Notes: generated by a model not told the origin, from the letters alone. Numbered from the stretch's first letter, positions 11,856-25,182 are shown. The stretch is DNA of 64,000 nucleotides from Leucaena leucocephala (GCA_037074615.1 CM073538.1:22655068-22719067), one strand, 5' to 3'. A program made the numbers and translations.

Positions 11856-13012
11856 CAAAACAGTTGCAACGGAGGCCAGCCATTACTTCAGGTTACTTAT
11901 TTGCCGTTTGGTGGAAGGTGAAGGAATGCATCATGACTTACAATATCAGGCTGTTTTTGTTCTTAATAGATATGATGTTGAGTGTTTTATATCTTGTAAA
12001 GAAAGGATATTCTAAAGCCTGTTTGTTGGCTATATTTGTTTATTATATTTCCTTGACTCAAAATGTGGCTCCCGGAGCTGCGTGATGCAGTCATCATGCA
12101 TGGACATGAGCGAGAAATCTACTTCACTTCTAACGTAGTGATTAATCAGCAGACTAGTAATCAAACGATGTGAGCTTTGACATAAACTTAATATCCTGAA
12201 TAACTATGAACCTCGACCATTATTTCCCTGCACATCCTGCATACATGGACATCAAACAACGCAAACTGCTACTCCATAATAATGGAATTGTCTCGAAATT
12301 TTGGAAGCCAAAACAGACGCAAATTAAGTCATCAACAAAAGCCAACTAGCTAAATATTCAACATAAATTATGGGATCAAGTTGCTGACATTTATTCCAGG
12401 GGCATCACATGCAGATGGGTTACACAACTTGATGCTATCAGTAACACAGAACAGCATGCTGTAAATGACAGATCAACCGGCTAGTTAAACTTTTCGCACA
12501 AGCTCGAGATCCATCATGATCAGCTCCAAATTCAAGTGTGATAGTACAAAACTCCAGTAATATGTACCATTTGAGTTGCAACTACATCCTATTGTAATTA
12601 TCAGTGAAAAAACCATCGCAGTGGAAAATATGGAAAATTAATGTGACATCAACTATAGCTCAACTATAAATAAGACTCGGCTGTTAAAATTAGTTGACCA
12701 GTCAGATAGCGAGTTAGCAGAAAACCAAACTGCAACAGATTAGTCAGCAGTGAAATAGAGCTTCTATTTATAGTGTGGATTCTGGTCCACAAATAGTCTA
12801 AAACAAGGATGGGTACCCTATCACAAGTCTAGGTAGGTGGCACACAATAAGAGCTTTCCAACAGTCCAGGTATCTACAAAGGAAAAGCTCAAGTGCAGCC
12901 GCCACCTAGAACGTATTGAAGGCGCAACCAACTATACACAGCTACATTCATTCAGCATATTCTAATAAAGGGATAGGGCAGAAGCATGTGAAAATAATCA
13001 GGTGCTCGCTTA
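11856..13012. other. Spacer between the ROP remnant and the SUO 3' end
   Basis: No coding sequence was recognised on either strand. The part near 13012 may belong to the SUO 3' UTR. Confidence 0.5.
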
Positions 13013-13471
13013 CCACCCAAGCCTCTCAAATTCACGATGAACTCTAGGGAGGTAACCATTGTCCATCCTCAAATCACTGAAGACAAGACGTAAGCATACA
13101 AATTATTAACTCTTAGACAGCATGCAAAGCACGTGACAAGCTAACGAGAAAAAAAGTGGTAAAAGATCTATCAGAGAGAATGTAAGAAGGTAAAAATAGA
13201 AAATGCTGCCAAAAAAGGCAGGTTTTCTCAATTAACATGAAAAAGAAAACCAGAAGAAACTACAATAACACTTATTCCTATATCATTTAATTTTTTTTTT
13301 TTTACTTTATGAAAAAAATCTCTTCCTCCACTAAATTACATCAGCACAGCATCGGATATATTTTCCCATATATCCTCTTCCTCTCAAGTTCCTACAGTTA
13401 CAGCAGTTGAATGTACAGAACCGAAAACTTACACAAGCATTTTTATCATCAGACTGTATGATTAGAGATTG
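13013..13471 (-). other. Probable 3' UTR of the SUO gene, perhaps with an intron
   Basis: Forty bases after the SUO stop a strong donor (gt-gtaagttttcgg, near 13432) appears on the minus strand. A good acceptor (tcttgtcttcag) ends at about 13081. Downstream of it a short frame reads SDLRMDNGYLPRVHREFERLGW and stops at about 13012. This fits a spliced 3' UTR holding a tiny open frame, or an alternative last exon. Neither the splice nor the peptide can be confirmed from sequence alone. Confidence 0.4.
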
Positions 13472-16400
13472 CTATTGCCAAGAGGATTGCTTGTAGCTAT
13501 CCCATCCACCATCTGGTTCCTTCCTCTTGAGAACGCCACCCGCCAGCTGGAACATCCTCACCTGCTCCTCCGCTAGGGCCTGTGAACTGGCAACAGGAAG
13601 TTGCCTTTGCAAAAGAGCTGAGCTCTCACCTCTGCCCTCCATGTCTGGACCTCCAGGCCCAGCATTAAGGTCTAAACCCTGCCCTCTCCATTTCTTACCA
13701 TCGGTGTTACCACTACCATCAGGAAGGCTAAAGACATAGGGCCTGGAGGTGTAATGAGATGAAACTGTACTGGCAGGTCCAATTAACTGTGAATTTACTG
13801 TAGGAAAGAAAAGCCTTCCACCAGTTGCTGAATCTACGTAAGTAGTTGATCCGCCTGAAAATGATGACGATGGAAGAGGAAAGCTGGAATTAAAAGGGAA
13901 GACAGGATACTGATATGGCACAGATGGATATGGCATTGCAGAAGATGGCAGCACTGGTCCCCTATAAACATCAGGTCCAAATGGGCTGCCACCAGTAGCA
14001 GGACCCAGCATTCTTTGTGGCCCATTAGGGGCAACAATTGAAAAGGGCTGATCCCCTCTATCAGGCATAATTGAGGATATTGTGACAGCTGAATAGGTGT
14101 TCCCAGTGGAAGGAAACCATGATGAGAAACTCCCCAGTTCAGTACTACTCGTTCTAGGTCCAGATGCAGGAGTCTGTGTTGGTAAACTGCTTCTGGCTTG
14201 GTGAGTGAACAATGTTGGTTCCGTGATGACTTCATCAACTGCAGGTCCGTCATTCAAATCGAAGTCCCTTAGGGCGCTTGCCTGTCTATTTGGACGAGCA
14301 TTGGATGATGGTTTCACCTGCAGAAATTGTACATCCATTTTATGACCATTGCTAGTGGAGCAATTGCCCGCATCAGAAGCTTCATCTACTTGGTTTAAGT
14401 CAAGACCAAGACCTCCAGTGCAGTGAACAGGGGAAACACCATCTGCTGGCTGACGAGAACTAGGTTGAGAGGCTATATCATCAAGCATCCTTTCATCAGG
14501 CACATTTAAATCAATATCTAATAGTTGTCGACTCTGCTTTCCAGCTGTGGCATCAGATATGGGAGCTGCTGCTGGTGTACCAAGAGGCATTTCTACAATT
14601 TTTCTGGGCTCGGCAGGCCGGAATGCACTGGTGGCAGCTGATCCCTTCCAGCCAAACTGCCCTTTACTTTTCAACAGGTCTTCAGGTGGCACAAAGGGCC
14701 CCTTTGCAGCGGCAGCCACAGTGATTGAAGCAGTAATACCACTAGACATGGTTGAAACAGGAAATGGCACTGGACTGATCACTCGTACGGCATGTGCACA
14801 CCCAGGCACAGGAATGCTATTCAACTCTCCAGATTTTCCATCATCAGCACTGAAGCCTTCATTTAAATCAAACTCAAGTTTTGCATCCACCACATCAGAC
14901 GCACCAGCTGCAGAAATGGAAGAGGCGTCTGCAGTGGCAGAGGTGCACTCTTCAGCTTCCTCTGTTTCCATGTAAGTCAATTTAGATTCTTTCAAGCCTG
15001 GATGCTGCTCCATTTCCTGTGAAGGCAAGCTCAGTGAAGCACTCTGCAGATTATGCCCACCATGCTGGTCCTGAGCCTCTTTCGTCTCTGAATTCTCCTC
15101 CACATGCTCAGAAGCAAGACCGGTGTTACCAAAACCTAAACCGGCTATACTTCTGTTCTCAGGTGTTGTCATAGCATCATTTTTACACTCATTTCTTTGG
15201 ATTTCAGACTGACGCACATGACTTCGAGCAGCCACATTAACAGTCATTCTGCAGTCCCTTTCACTGTGGTCTTCTACAGCCTTGCCAACACTATCATCAA
15301 AAGGATGTAGCACATTCTCATCTGTTCCTTTCAATGAATCCTGCATAGCAACCACAGGAACCTTCTGGGCTTTCTGTCCACCACTACTTAATTCCTCAAT
15401 TGTACAATTGCCACCCTTCACTTCAACCTCCACAGAGGGATGTGATGTTTTGTCAATAGTGTCTACCTCAACTTCTCTTGCAACCTCGTTAACTTTAACA
15501 TCAAGATCTCCACCTGCATTAACATTCCCACCATTTTTGTTTTCCTTAAGCTGCTTGCTACATTCACTACCTCTGGCTTCTTGCACAGTGCTTTCAGGAA
15601 AGTCAGCCAATGAAGCGACAACTGGAATTTCATTTGATTTTTCTTTGCTTTCTGGACAGGCTTCCGTACGCTGCAAATCCTTACTAGATGAAGTAATATG
15701 CCTATTTTGCTCCTCAGGAACCTTCACTTCAGATGCCAAAAGACCCGACTCATTATCATTATTAGCACGTGAAACCCCAGATACAGCATCCTGCTTCTTG
15801 TGTTCATCAATGCCATTATTCGCATAATATTCATTTTGAACCAGCTTTCCTTCACACTCCATGGCATTACCTGGACATGACTGTTCAACCGCATTGGTGT
15901 TTATTTCAGGTGATCCAGCAGGAGTTGTCAATTCAGATTTGGAAATCTCTCCAGCTGCTACACTGGCAAGAAGCTTCATTCCAACATCATCAACAGCAGA
16001 CAAAGAAGCATTAGTTTCAGAATACTTTACACAACTATCTATCAAAGCATTTATGGAGCTGAAAGAAGCATCCTGAATATTTACTGCCTTGTGTTCATTT
16101 CCAGATGATGATGAAGCAGCTTTTGATGCTTCCACCATGTTCTTAGAATTGCCAACAGTCCTGCAGCGCTCTTCATCAGTAACAGCAACAGGTGATCCGT
16201 TGCCTTCATCAGATGCTGTTAGTACATCTTTAAAATCATTACTCTGCCAGGATTCAGTATTAATATCTGCACCAGTATTAGCTTGATAAAAATCAATCTT
16301 TTCCTTTGAGATATGATCATACTGATCATTCTTCTCTGAAAAAACAGGAGATGAAGCTCGACTGTTCATTATTGAAGGATCATCAAAGGAACCTCCACTT

Positions 16401-19400
16401 GCACTTTCTGCAGGACTTCGACCTCGGTTTGGAATCTTAACAACCAACTTGGGGGTACTTCCCTCAGGAGAAGTCCCATCATGACCCTTTTCTGTTAATC
16501 CAGATTGTGACAATTTTTCAGAAGACGAATTTTTGTGCACAGAGGAATTTCGACCAGACTCCCTTTGCCCTCCAGATGGAGTTGCACCTGAGATTCCATT
16601 AATAGACTTACGGTGCCGTGAAGAACTGCCTGATATTTTATTCACACTCATAGCAGTAGAGCTCCTAGCATCCTCCTTTCCTGAAAAACACCCAGTTTTA
16701 GCATGGTCACTGGAACAAGATTGACTGTTATTATGAGATTGACTAGAACTACTACTTTTCTCAGAAACTCCACTGAGGGCAGCAGCACGGGCCTGTCCAT
16801 CTTTTGAGTTTATAGTTGCTGAGGTTGGTGAGGGCACCGACTTCATAGACCCAGGAGATGCAGATCTGGCAGCATTTTCTCCCTGGGTAATCTTCACAGA
16901 GGAAGTTCTGGATGCAGAAAGCTGTGTAACTGAGCTCTTAACAGCAACATCAGATGACCCGCCTGAATTTTTATTCCCACCCTGACCAACATCAGAGAGG
17001 CGTGTTCTAGTAGGCCAGGGGACAGTTTGACCAGAACCAGTTTTTGCATCATTGATATTCATTTCAGCTTCAACACGTTTCTTCCATGTGTCAACTAATC
17101 CCCTAGCTTTCTTCTGGATTTCCGAGTTTTTATGAGTTCGCAAATGATTCACAGATTTACCGATGTTACATGACTGTAGAGCTTGAAGATTTACAGGAAG
17201 CTTATCAAGTGCCCGAAGTAATACCAAAAGAAATTCTTCAACAGATTCATCACTGTCCTTAGACCCACTTCCATCACCAATCTTTCCTTTATGGACTTCT
17301 TGAAGCCATTCATCATACACTGGCAAACCCTTCAGCTGCACAAACTGACTAAGACAATCCAATTTATCTGTCGCTGCAATAACAGCAGCAAGCATTGACC
17401 TGCTTGCCAAATCTATCTTTTTCACATTCCTATCCGGAACCATAAGCCGCACAAGCTTCTCAACCCCTTCAATATTGACAAGCCTGCCCTTTTCTGTAAT
17501 TTTTGCAATCTCTGCCTTTAAAATGTTCTCCTGTCTAGAATGACCAGAGTTTCCGTCCTCAACTTTTGTTGTACGTTCTCGCTTGGCAGACTCAGGCCCT
17601 TGATCTACCCTCTCCCTTTTCCTTCCCTTAGCTTGAGAAGGCAAAGAAGCACCATTCTTGACACTATCTGAACCTGAGTTTAACTGTGATGATGTTGGAC
17701 TACTCATTGACTTTGGAGATCGACCACCTGGTTGTACTGTAGCATGCATTGCTATACGAGTTCTATACAATAGCTGGTCTACTTCTTCTTGAAGTACCTG
17801 GAAGGTGGGACAGAAATCAAGGGAATTAAAATGAGCACTGTAAAATACTAATATAGAGTACAGAAGATACCAGAAACTTACATTAATAAAATCTTGGTCA
17901 GTTAACCACCATAAACAATTGTTTGCAATGTCATAAACCCTCCTACACACAAATGACGAAGTCCCTGATGGAAGTTCAACGCCTTTAGGAAGAAATGCAA
18001 CTTTACAAGGATGCAGAAGGGATGCAGCAGGAACCTCATCCTTATGAAAGGAGTAGAAAACTTCGTTTGGCACAGTCTCCAGTAGGAGACCTTTGCCAAG
18101 GTTCACTTCAGCTGAACGATAAAGCCAATTAACAAGTATCTTCAGTTTACCCTCTTTGCCAACTGTCAGTGAACGAATTATCCCAATAAAAGGTGGACAC
18201 TTCTGAGGTGGCTTGAAGAGAGCACAGTCACCAACACTAATTTTACGACCGTCCTACAAATGGAAAAGAAAAGGAATTCTCAAAAAACAAAAAATTTCCA
18301 TTTTGTACTATAAAATGTCAAAGAACAAAATCCAGGCATCCTCATTACAATTCTTTTGAAATAAATAAATATATCTCAACAGAAGACTAAAGATAGGGAA
18401 AAAGAAAGATAAGAAATCTTCCCAAGAAGCCAAAAAAATGATTAAACATACGAAAACATAGTAAGGTCAATGAGTAAATCCTAAGAATCCCCACTCCAAA
18501 AAAATACCTCTAACATCCACAAGGAAGCCAGGAAAACAACTTTGTCCAATTAAAGATGACAGTAACAAAATTCTTATTAGAAAAACTCAAGCGTTTCCTT
18601 GCTAAAGCTATCACCAATATAGTGTTAAAACAAAATAGGTATTCTCACACAGAAAGTTAATTTCTTCATGTCTCTAACGCAATTTGGAAATCCGCAATTC
18701 GATTTAGGATAGATAACTTCCATTGAAAACAGCCTTTCCTTGGATTTACTTTAACATGTTTGCGGTTGAGTTTATCAAAAGCATACAAGGTATCAGTAGG
18801 ACACTATCTTTTACAATTCTCCATAGAATAAAAATCAATTTCAAGATGAAGCAACAAAGGAACTAGTAAAACAAGTATAATCTAAGGATTGCTAGATTAT
18901 TGAAGCAAGATGATCAAGCTCTTTTGATGAAATTATTCAAATGATCCACAGTTTGCACCCCAAAATCTTTTTAAGAGAAAAACAACAAGAGCATCCAGAG
19001 AAATATAATTTCAGAGAGTTCTCCTTATAGGCAAGAAAACCCAACCCAAATAACAATCAATTTGTGTAACAACTAATCCAACAAAACAAAATCCCCATGT
19101 TTCAGGGAGTATCTCGCTTATTAGAGCAAGGGATTAAATAAACATACTGAAACTAATAAAGTCGATGACAATTAATTAAATGGAGCAATTCGATACCCAA
19201 TCAGAGAACTACCTTTAAAAAATATATTCTACCAGAATTAGGAAATTTTCTAAAAATTCTCCCAAGCGTCTAACACTTCGGATTAGCGTATTGGTAGCCG
19301 AACCTATTGGTACCAATTGGGGCATCTAATTAACCTAGTCACCATAATCGTGTTTGATTTGCCCCTTTTCTATTGACCTAGGCATGACCATAGAGTGAAA

Positions 19401-19672
19401 AATTAAAAGTTGATTTTTTTTTTGTGGGATTTTAGTACGTTACAAGACATAATAGAACTTTCCCGTCCACAAACCCATCAAAATTTCAAATCTAACCACA
19501 GAAATACTGACAATAACATCCAAAAAAGGATGCTTACCTTATAGAATGAATTAGCGGAAGGCGAAGATGAAGAAGAAACATAGGGAGCGGCGCTTACAAT
19601 CGGTTGGCCACGAGTGGGGCTTGTCCACATGTGCCGAGTTCTTTTCCTCTCCTCAACTCCACGCCCATGCAT
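13472..19672 (-). CDS. SUO: SUO-like BAH and TFIIS-N domain GW protein
   Basis: Three exons, 19672..19538, 18253..17882 and 17797..13472, give about 1610 residues, the size of Arabidopsis SUO. It starts MHGRG(V)EERKRTRHMW, the family start; an in-frame ATG lies 24 bp upstream. Exon 2 (residues 46-169) is the BAH domain (FYSFHKDEVPAASLLHPCKVAFL, WWLTDQDF). A TFIIS N-terminal helical bundle spans about 258-413 (LVRLMVPDRN, WLQEVHKGK, TWKKRVEAEM). A Lys/Arg stretch (KGRKRER) precedes it. The long Ser-rich middle is probably disordered. The tail carries GW dipeptides (QFGWKG, GGWDSY) and five DLN motifs. SUO is known to promote miRNA-guided translational repression and to bind DCP1 in P-bodies; that role is inferred here by homology. 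The frame is fully open. Exon 1 and the leader contain telobox and tandem-repeat features. Confidence 0.93.
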
Positions 19673-19796
19673 AGCCTTGCATTTTCCCAAATCCAAGCCT
19701 CAATCCCAGCTTCAAACCCAACGAGTACCATCAATCCCACCTTAACTCCACAACAAATCCCGAGCGGCCTCAAAATTCACTAGTTACAGCAACGCG

Positions 19797-19859
19797 AAAC
19801 CCTAGATCCACCCAAAACCCTAACTCCATCAACATCCCAACAGAGAACACGAAACCCTA
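19797..19859 (+). promoter_or_regulatory. Cluster of three telo-box motifs (AAACCCTA)
   Basis: Exact AAACCCTA occurs at 19797-19804, 19815-19822 and 19852-19859, within 190 bp upstream of the SUO start codon. Telo-boxes are known in promoters and leaders of plant growth and translation genes and are bound by TRB-type proteins. Their activity here is inferred. Confidence 0.55.
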
Positions 19860-19955
19860 ATTCCACGACTTTTCGAATCGAACCGAGATATATTCAGGGC
19901 TTTCTACAGCGATAAACGGATTCAATCGGAGCTCGGATCCATCCAGCGGAAGAAA

Positions 19956-20049
19956 TAAAAGAGGAAATTTCGAAAGGTCTTTCGATCTCGGGAGAGAGAG
20001 AGTAAAAGAGGAAATTTCGAAAGGTCTTTCGATCTCGGGAGAGAGAGGA
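19956..20049. repeat. Two-copy 47-bp tandem repeat in the SUO leader or promoter
   Basis: Units 19956-20002 and 20003-20049 match over 45 bases or more. Each has the inverted repeat CGAAAG-GT-CTTTCG and ends in a GA-rich run. It lies about 285-380 bp upstream of the SUO start codon. Confidence 0.85.
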
Positions 20050-22930
20050 AGCGGGAGAAATTGAGAGAGAGAGAGTAGAAGAGGGAGGCATACGGGCCAA
20101 CAAGGAAAGGTGTACTTGGGACTTGGGAGAAGGCCGGGCGGGCAGAGGGGTCAGATCGGGCAGTTTGGGCAGGAGAAGGATAACGTCACAGGCAGGTGAG
20201 GCAGAGGGTGCCACGTGTAGAGAATATGACAAGAGATTGGTTGGAAAACCCAAAATGTTGACTGGTCCTATTCCTCGTTTTGACTTTATATGTTGTTTTC
20301 AGCGTTGGCACTGAGATCTCCAGAGCCTCTTATAACGCATTTGTGATTACACTGACACAAACCAGTTTGATTAGTTTGTTTGTTTCTTCTTCTTTTTTCA
20401 AAAAAAAAATTAAATAGATTCTTGATCCCTATTAAGTTATTATTTAAAAAATATTTATAAAAAATTTATAATATTAATTAATAAAATAATATTTATAATA
20501 ATAATAAAAATTAAGCTCGTATATTTATAAAATATAAATTTATTTTTTATTATTTATATTAATTTTCATTGTAATTTGTATATTTCTTTACAATTTTATT
20601 TTTGCCCTTTATTCAAAGTAGATTTGGAACAGTCCAATTCTCTTAATTTAAAAAAAAATCAATTGAAATTAAAATTACTGCAAATAGTTTAATATTAAAT
20701 TTTTTTTAATTTAAATAATTTACATTAAATTATTTTTTAGTTATGATGGAAAATATTATATCCTATTTTTTGCTATTCCTTAGTACATGAGGATTGATGA
20801 GTGATGATTGTGAAATGAGAGGGCCTTATTTGTGAATTGATATTTGTTAGGGGCAAAAGTAGAAAATGTTATTTCAAAGGTTACGAATTAAATGAAAACA
20901 TATGGGATGGGGGAAGTTAAGGTTTTCTTCCAGCAAATATTAAGGCAAGCTATAGTAAGACGTGAATAATGTGGTTTCTGGCCTGAAAACCATGGTTGAA
21001 CTTTCCGTCGCTACAGCCATTTCCATTAATAATTCACCCTAGTTTTTAATTAATTATTTTATTAAAATATATTTTTTAAATAAAAAAGCTGTCAACTCTA
21101 GCGAATTGCTGCTTTGAAGGGCACCAAACGCCAAATATTTCTTATTTATTTTTTTTATATAAAAAAATTTAGATGAATTTAATATCAATTTATATTAAAA
21201 TTAAAGTATAATCTTAGAGCTCACATAACAGTTATACAAAATTTACAAAATTATCTATTAAATAAACTTTTATAATAATAATAGAAATTAAACTCACTTT
21301 TTTATAAGATATAAACACATTTCGTATCATTTATATACGTTTGTTGGATTGTTTCTTGTTAGATTTTATGGTTTTCTCATTTGTTTGTTTTTTCTTTTTT
21401 GATATGATGGTTTTCTTTTTCTTTTGGTATAATAATTTTGAAAAAGGGGTTGGGCTTATTTACAATTTAAGAGCATGGTGAAGTTTATCTTCCTCTTAAG
21501 CGATATTAATATCAAATAGGGCGAATCGTCAATTATCTTTAAGCGTAAATTTAGTCATTCAGGAGTTAAGATATATTTCCATATACCGCTACTGGAAGAA
21601 CAATAAAATAGTACTCCCTGGAGATTAAACACACTCTAAATAATCATATATTTCATCCATTCACAAGTTGAAATTACGAAATGGGTGGATATAATGGTTT
21701 TCTCATTTGTTTTTTTTAGTTGCCCATTCAATTTATCAAAACTTTATCTCAATTATATTTAAATCTAACTCATATTATATAATTAATTATAATAAATGAG
21801 TCTCCTAATACTAATTATATAACTAATTATGATAAATCGGTCATAGGTCTCAATTACGTCTTGGCGGCCCATTGTAATTCTAAGACTATGATTGTTTCTT
21901 GTTAGACTTAATGGTTAGATGAATAATTCGTCAAGATCCACATTTCTTTCATTAATAAAAAAAATATACCGTCAATTTTAGTTAAAAATGTAATGGACAA
22001 ATGAAAAACACAGCATGTGAATATTTTTATATATAAAAAAATTGGCATTTTAAGAATCATTCAGAGTCAGTTTGCTATGTGGATACACAACAGAATTTAA
22101 CACGTCTTTCCCTAATCTCTCGTATAATAGTATTTCATACAGCAAGGTCGTGCATTTATTTCCCTGGAACTATCCCTAACAAATTGGCCAAGTCCGTACA
22201 CTGCTTATTTGGACACCAATTATGTCTCTCGAAGAAGCAAAGTTCGACCATATAATAACGCAATTAAGTTCAAGGATCGTGTGGCCTCAATCTTCGGTGC
22301 CTAACAGCCACAATATTGAACAAATCCTTAATTATTTGCCACATATTACCAATCCGAGCAATCATTACGGCTGGTATTCTCTAATATGCAAGCTAGTTTA
22401 TTGTTTGGGTATGTTTAGTCTCGTTTATACAAAGAACTTCATAAATAGAGCTTAACTGCGGTAATTTAGAATGTGCTTGGTTCAGGATAAAAACGAAACA
22501 AACTGAACATTTGGGATATGTCATAAAAAGCACAGCCTTAGTTGCAGGGAAAGGGCCTTATTTCTTTGACGTTTACCTAGTAATTGTGGCGTGTATGTAT
22601 TTGAAATTTTGCCACACGCCACAATCATGAATCGTCTAAATGCATTCCCAAATTTTTAATCTTCAAATAGTTTTCAGTTTTTTATTCCAAAGATAACGTA
22701 ATGGGTTGCAAGGAACTTATGCTATTAACTTCTTCCTGTTTCATCATTTGGGTAATGGGGGGACCAAAACGTTGCCTCCATGGAACGTTGTTTGGAACCC
22801 CGTTTGGGCAGGGTAAGTTACAAGTCATTATCTGCCTCAAATAATAACCCCTCACCTTGAGACAAGGAAAAAACAAACATGAATCCATAAACAGGCCAGC
22901 AAAGTCCTCTAAACAAAGTTTTCTAGACAA
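20050..22930. other. SUO upstream region and AT-rich spacer
   Basis: The SUO promoter is expected at 20050-20350. From 20400 onward the DNA is AT-rich and without recognisable genes, with a family A repeat at 21435-21690. Confidence 0.5.
21435..21690 (+). repeat. Dispersed repeat family A, plus orientation
   Basis: It shares a long series of blocks with 42660-42870: ggttgggc, ttcttaagcgata(t/c), aagtagggcgat-like, (c/t)aagcgtaaa, cactcaggagttaagat, and ccaaataatc-atatatctcatc. No coding capacity was seen. Divergence is moderate and the copy looks truncated at its right end. Confidence 0.6.
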
Positions 22931-24571
22931 TTAGACCTTGAAAGCAACATTATAATGTATCAACATGGACAATAACGCTTTCAGGTGCAGATAAATTGTA
23001 AGTAATAAAAGGGAATTTATCATCCTCTTCATCTCAGCAGACCTCCTGGGGTCTGGCTCATCAACTGCTCTCTCTGTAAGTACATGCTTGATGCGACACA
23101 TTGACTTTCTCACCTGATTTAACATAACATATAACAATAAGAATCAATGATGATTTAGTTGCTGTGATTCATCAGAAACAAATTAAGCATGGGGCAAAAA
23201 TGATTCCAAACTAATAAACCCTATACACACCTGGACATTCAAAAGTCAAATTTCCCTCTAATCTCATAAAAGTACCAATGACATATTGGAAAACTGAGAA
23301 CTACTAAAGTATTCTCAGCATATGCAAATAAAATTAATAGAAATCAGTTGTCCTTTAGTAAGATTCCCAACAATTATTTACTCGGAAAGTTATCAGAGGA
23401 ATCAGTTGATTATGTAGTTTTCCCTCTGTCATTCTCCCAACCATAATATACATTTTAAACCCAACGAACATACATGTGCTGACCAAGTCATGTCCACCAC
23501 ACATACATAATTGCAACATAGTAGGTGGAATTTTGGAGGAAAATATGGTGCACATGACAAGGATTTAAACTAGAATATACCTTCACCGAGGAATGAGAAC
23601 ACTACCTACTTCTCTAAAATACAAATCTAACAGGTCTCCAGTAAAAAGGATTCAGACTACAATCTATCTTCACCGAGGAATGAGAAAGCTACCTACTTTT
23701 GTAATATGCAAGTCCACCATGTCTACAGTAAAAAAATTGACCATCCAACACTAAAATTCTTAAAGTAAATTAAGAATTAAATTTTTTAGCAATCCAAATC
23801 ATCTCACTCATGGCAGGCAATGTTTTCACACGTAAAGATTCTATAGAAATCTCATCATCATATTTCAACAAATTATTCTACTCTTCTGTAATTGCTCAAG
23901 TATAGTTAAGACAGCTATGGTTCAGTTTCTACATGGACCAAGCAAATGCACTTTATTATTTTGAGTAATGGTGTATATATAGAGCAATCATATACAATTT
24001 CCAAAAAATGAAAACCCATTTTTCTGATAGGTATATATATGAGCATAGTTTTCATTAGGCAAAAGTATTTTGTTGGCATGATAGCAGAGTTAAAATTGTT
24101 ACAGGTAAATTAATTTAATTTCACAGAAACATTTTCTGTTAAATTGTTGTAGGACCAAATTGAAACTTAGGGTAAGTTATTGCTTCCAACCAAGTCAAAC
24201 AATTCGAATAAGAGATAAGTTCTAAATTTTTCTAAGCAAAGAAAGAGAAATCTAAGTCCATGTAATGTGCAAATCTACAGGTAAAACAACTTGCCCAGAA
24301 AACGGAAATGGACACCATTGTTATAAGCCAATCATCCATGGAACCAAAGGTTAAGAACAGCTTATTTGAAAAGATGAATAAATGAAAGGATCTGAAGTAA
24401 ATAGTATTATTACCTTAGGGATGGGCTCTGGGTTAGGAAAGCGCAGATTTTGTGCATGAAGCATCTGACGTTGAGTCCTCAACATGTTTTTCTCCTTTAA
24501 CAACACAAACCACAGTTTGTGAAGGTCATCCCAAGACTTAAGACGCAACTCAGAGGCCTTCCAACTCCGAC
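22931..24571 (-). pseudogene. Truncated mitochondrial ribosomal protein uL29m (MRPL47) gene
   Basis: Two exons, 24571..24414 and 23113..22931, join in frame. They give GRSWKASELRLKSWDDL, HKLWFVLLKEKNML, PIPKV then RKSMCRIKHVLTERA and RRSAEMKRMINSL. This is the core of plant uL29m, a large-subunit protein of the mitochondrial ribosome. Two features argue against a normal gene. The 5' exon with the mitochondrial presequence (family pattern NPLEEFFE) was not found in the next 2.3 kb. The frame also runs about 18 hydrophobic residues past the usual end near MINSL before a TAA. Splice sites and core codons are intact, so a distant first exon or a young pseudogene both remain possible. Confidence 0.65.
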
Positions 24572-24590
24572 CTTGTGATAATAAATGAAC

Positions 24591-25182
24591 AAAAGAGCTT
24601 GAATTAAAAAAAGTTTTTTGGTACAGCTCGAACCACTAAAATAGGTAAGAGAGCGGTGAACTGCAGACCACACTCAATAAGATCTCTAATGTCTGAGAAA
24701 AGTGAACTTCACTTAAAATGGCTTTGAACTTATCACAACAGATAAAGGGGAAAGGATACATTATAGTTTATCCTTGTGGATTGATCTAAAATTCGTTTGC
24801 CCTCTTGGGAGTTAAACTGAATCATTCAATACAACTGATATTTGCCCTCTTGGCTACTCAAGCAAAATTACGCTACAGGATCAAAAAAAAGAGCTTGAAT
24901 TAAAAAAAGTTTTTTGGTACAGCTCGAACCACTAAAATAGGTAAGAGAGCGGTGAACTGCAGACCACACTCAATAAGATCTCTAATGTCTGAGAAAAGTG
25001 AACTTCACTTAAAATGGCTTTGAACTTATCACAACAGATAAAGGGGAAAGGATACATTATAGTTTATCCTTGTGGATTGATCTAAAATTCGTTTGCCCTC
25101 TTGGGAGTTAAACTGAATCATTCAATACAACTGATATTTGCCCTCTTGGCTACTCAAGCAAAATTACGCTACAGGATCAAAC
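24591..25182. repeat. Perfect 296-bp tandem duplication
   Basis: Units 24591-24886 and 24887-25182 appear identical base for base. They lie just upstream of the first visible exon of the uL29m remnant. The lack of any difference implies a very recent event or an assembly artefact. Confidence 0.9.

Noticed and set aside
13834..14253. Minus-strand open frame of 139 codons
   Set aside because: It is an alternative frame inside the SUO coding exon.
14547..16724. Several plus-strand open frames
   Set aside because: They are antisense shadows of the large SUO exon.
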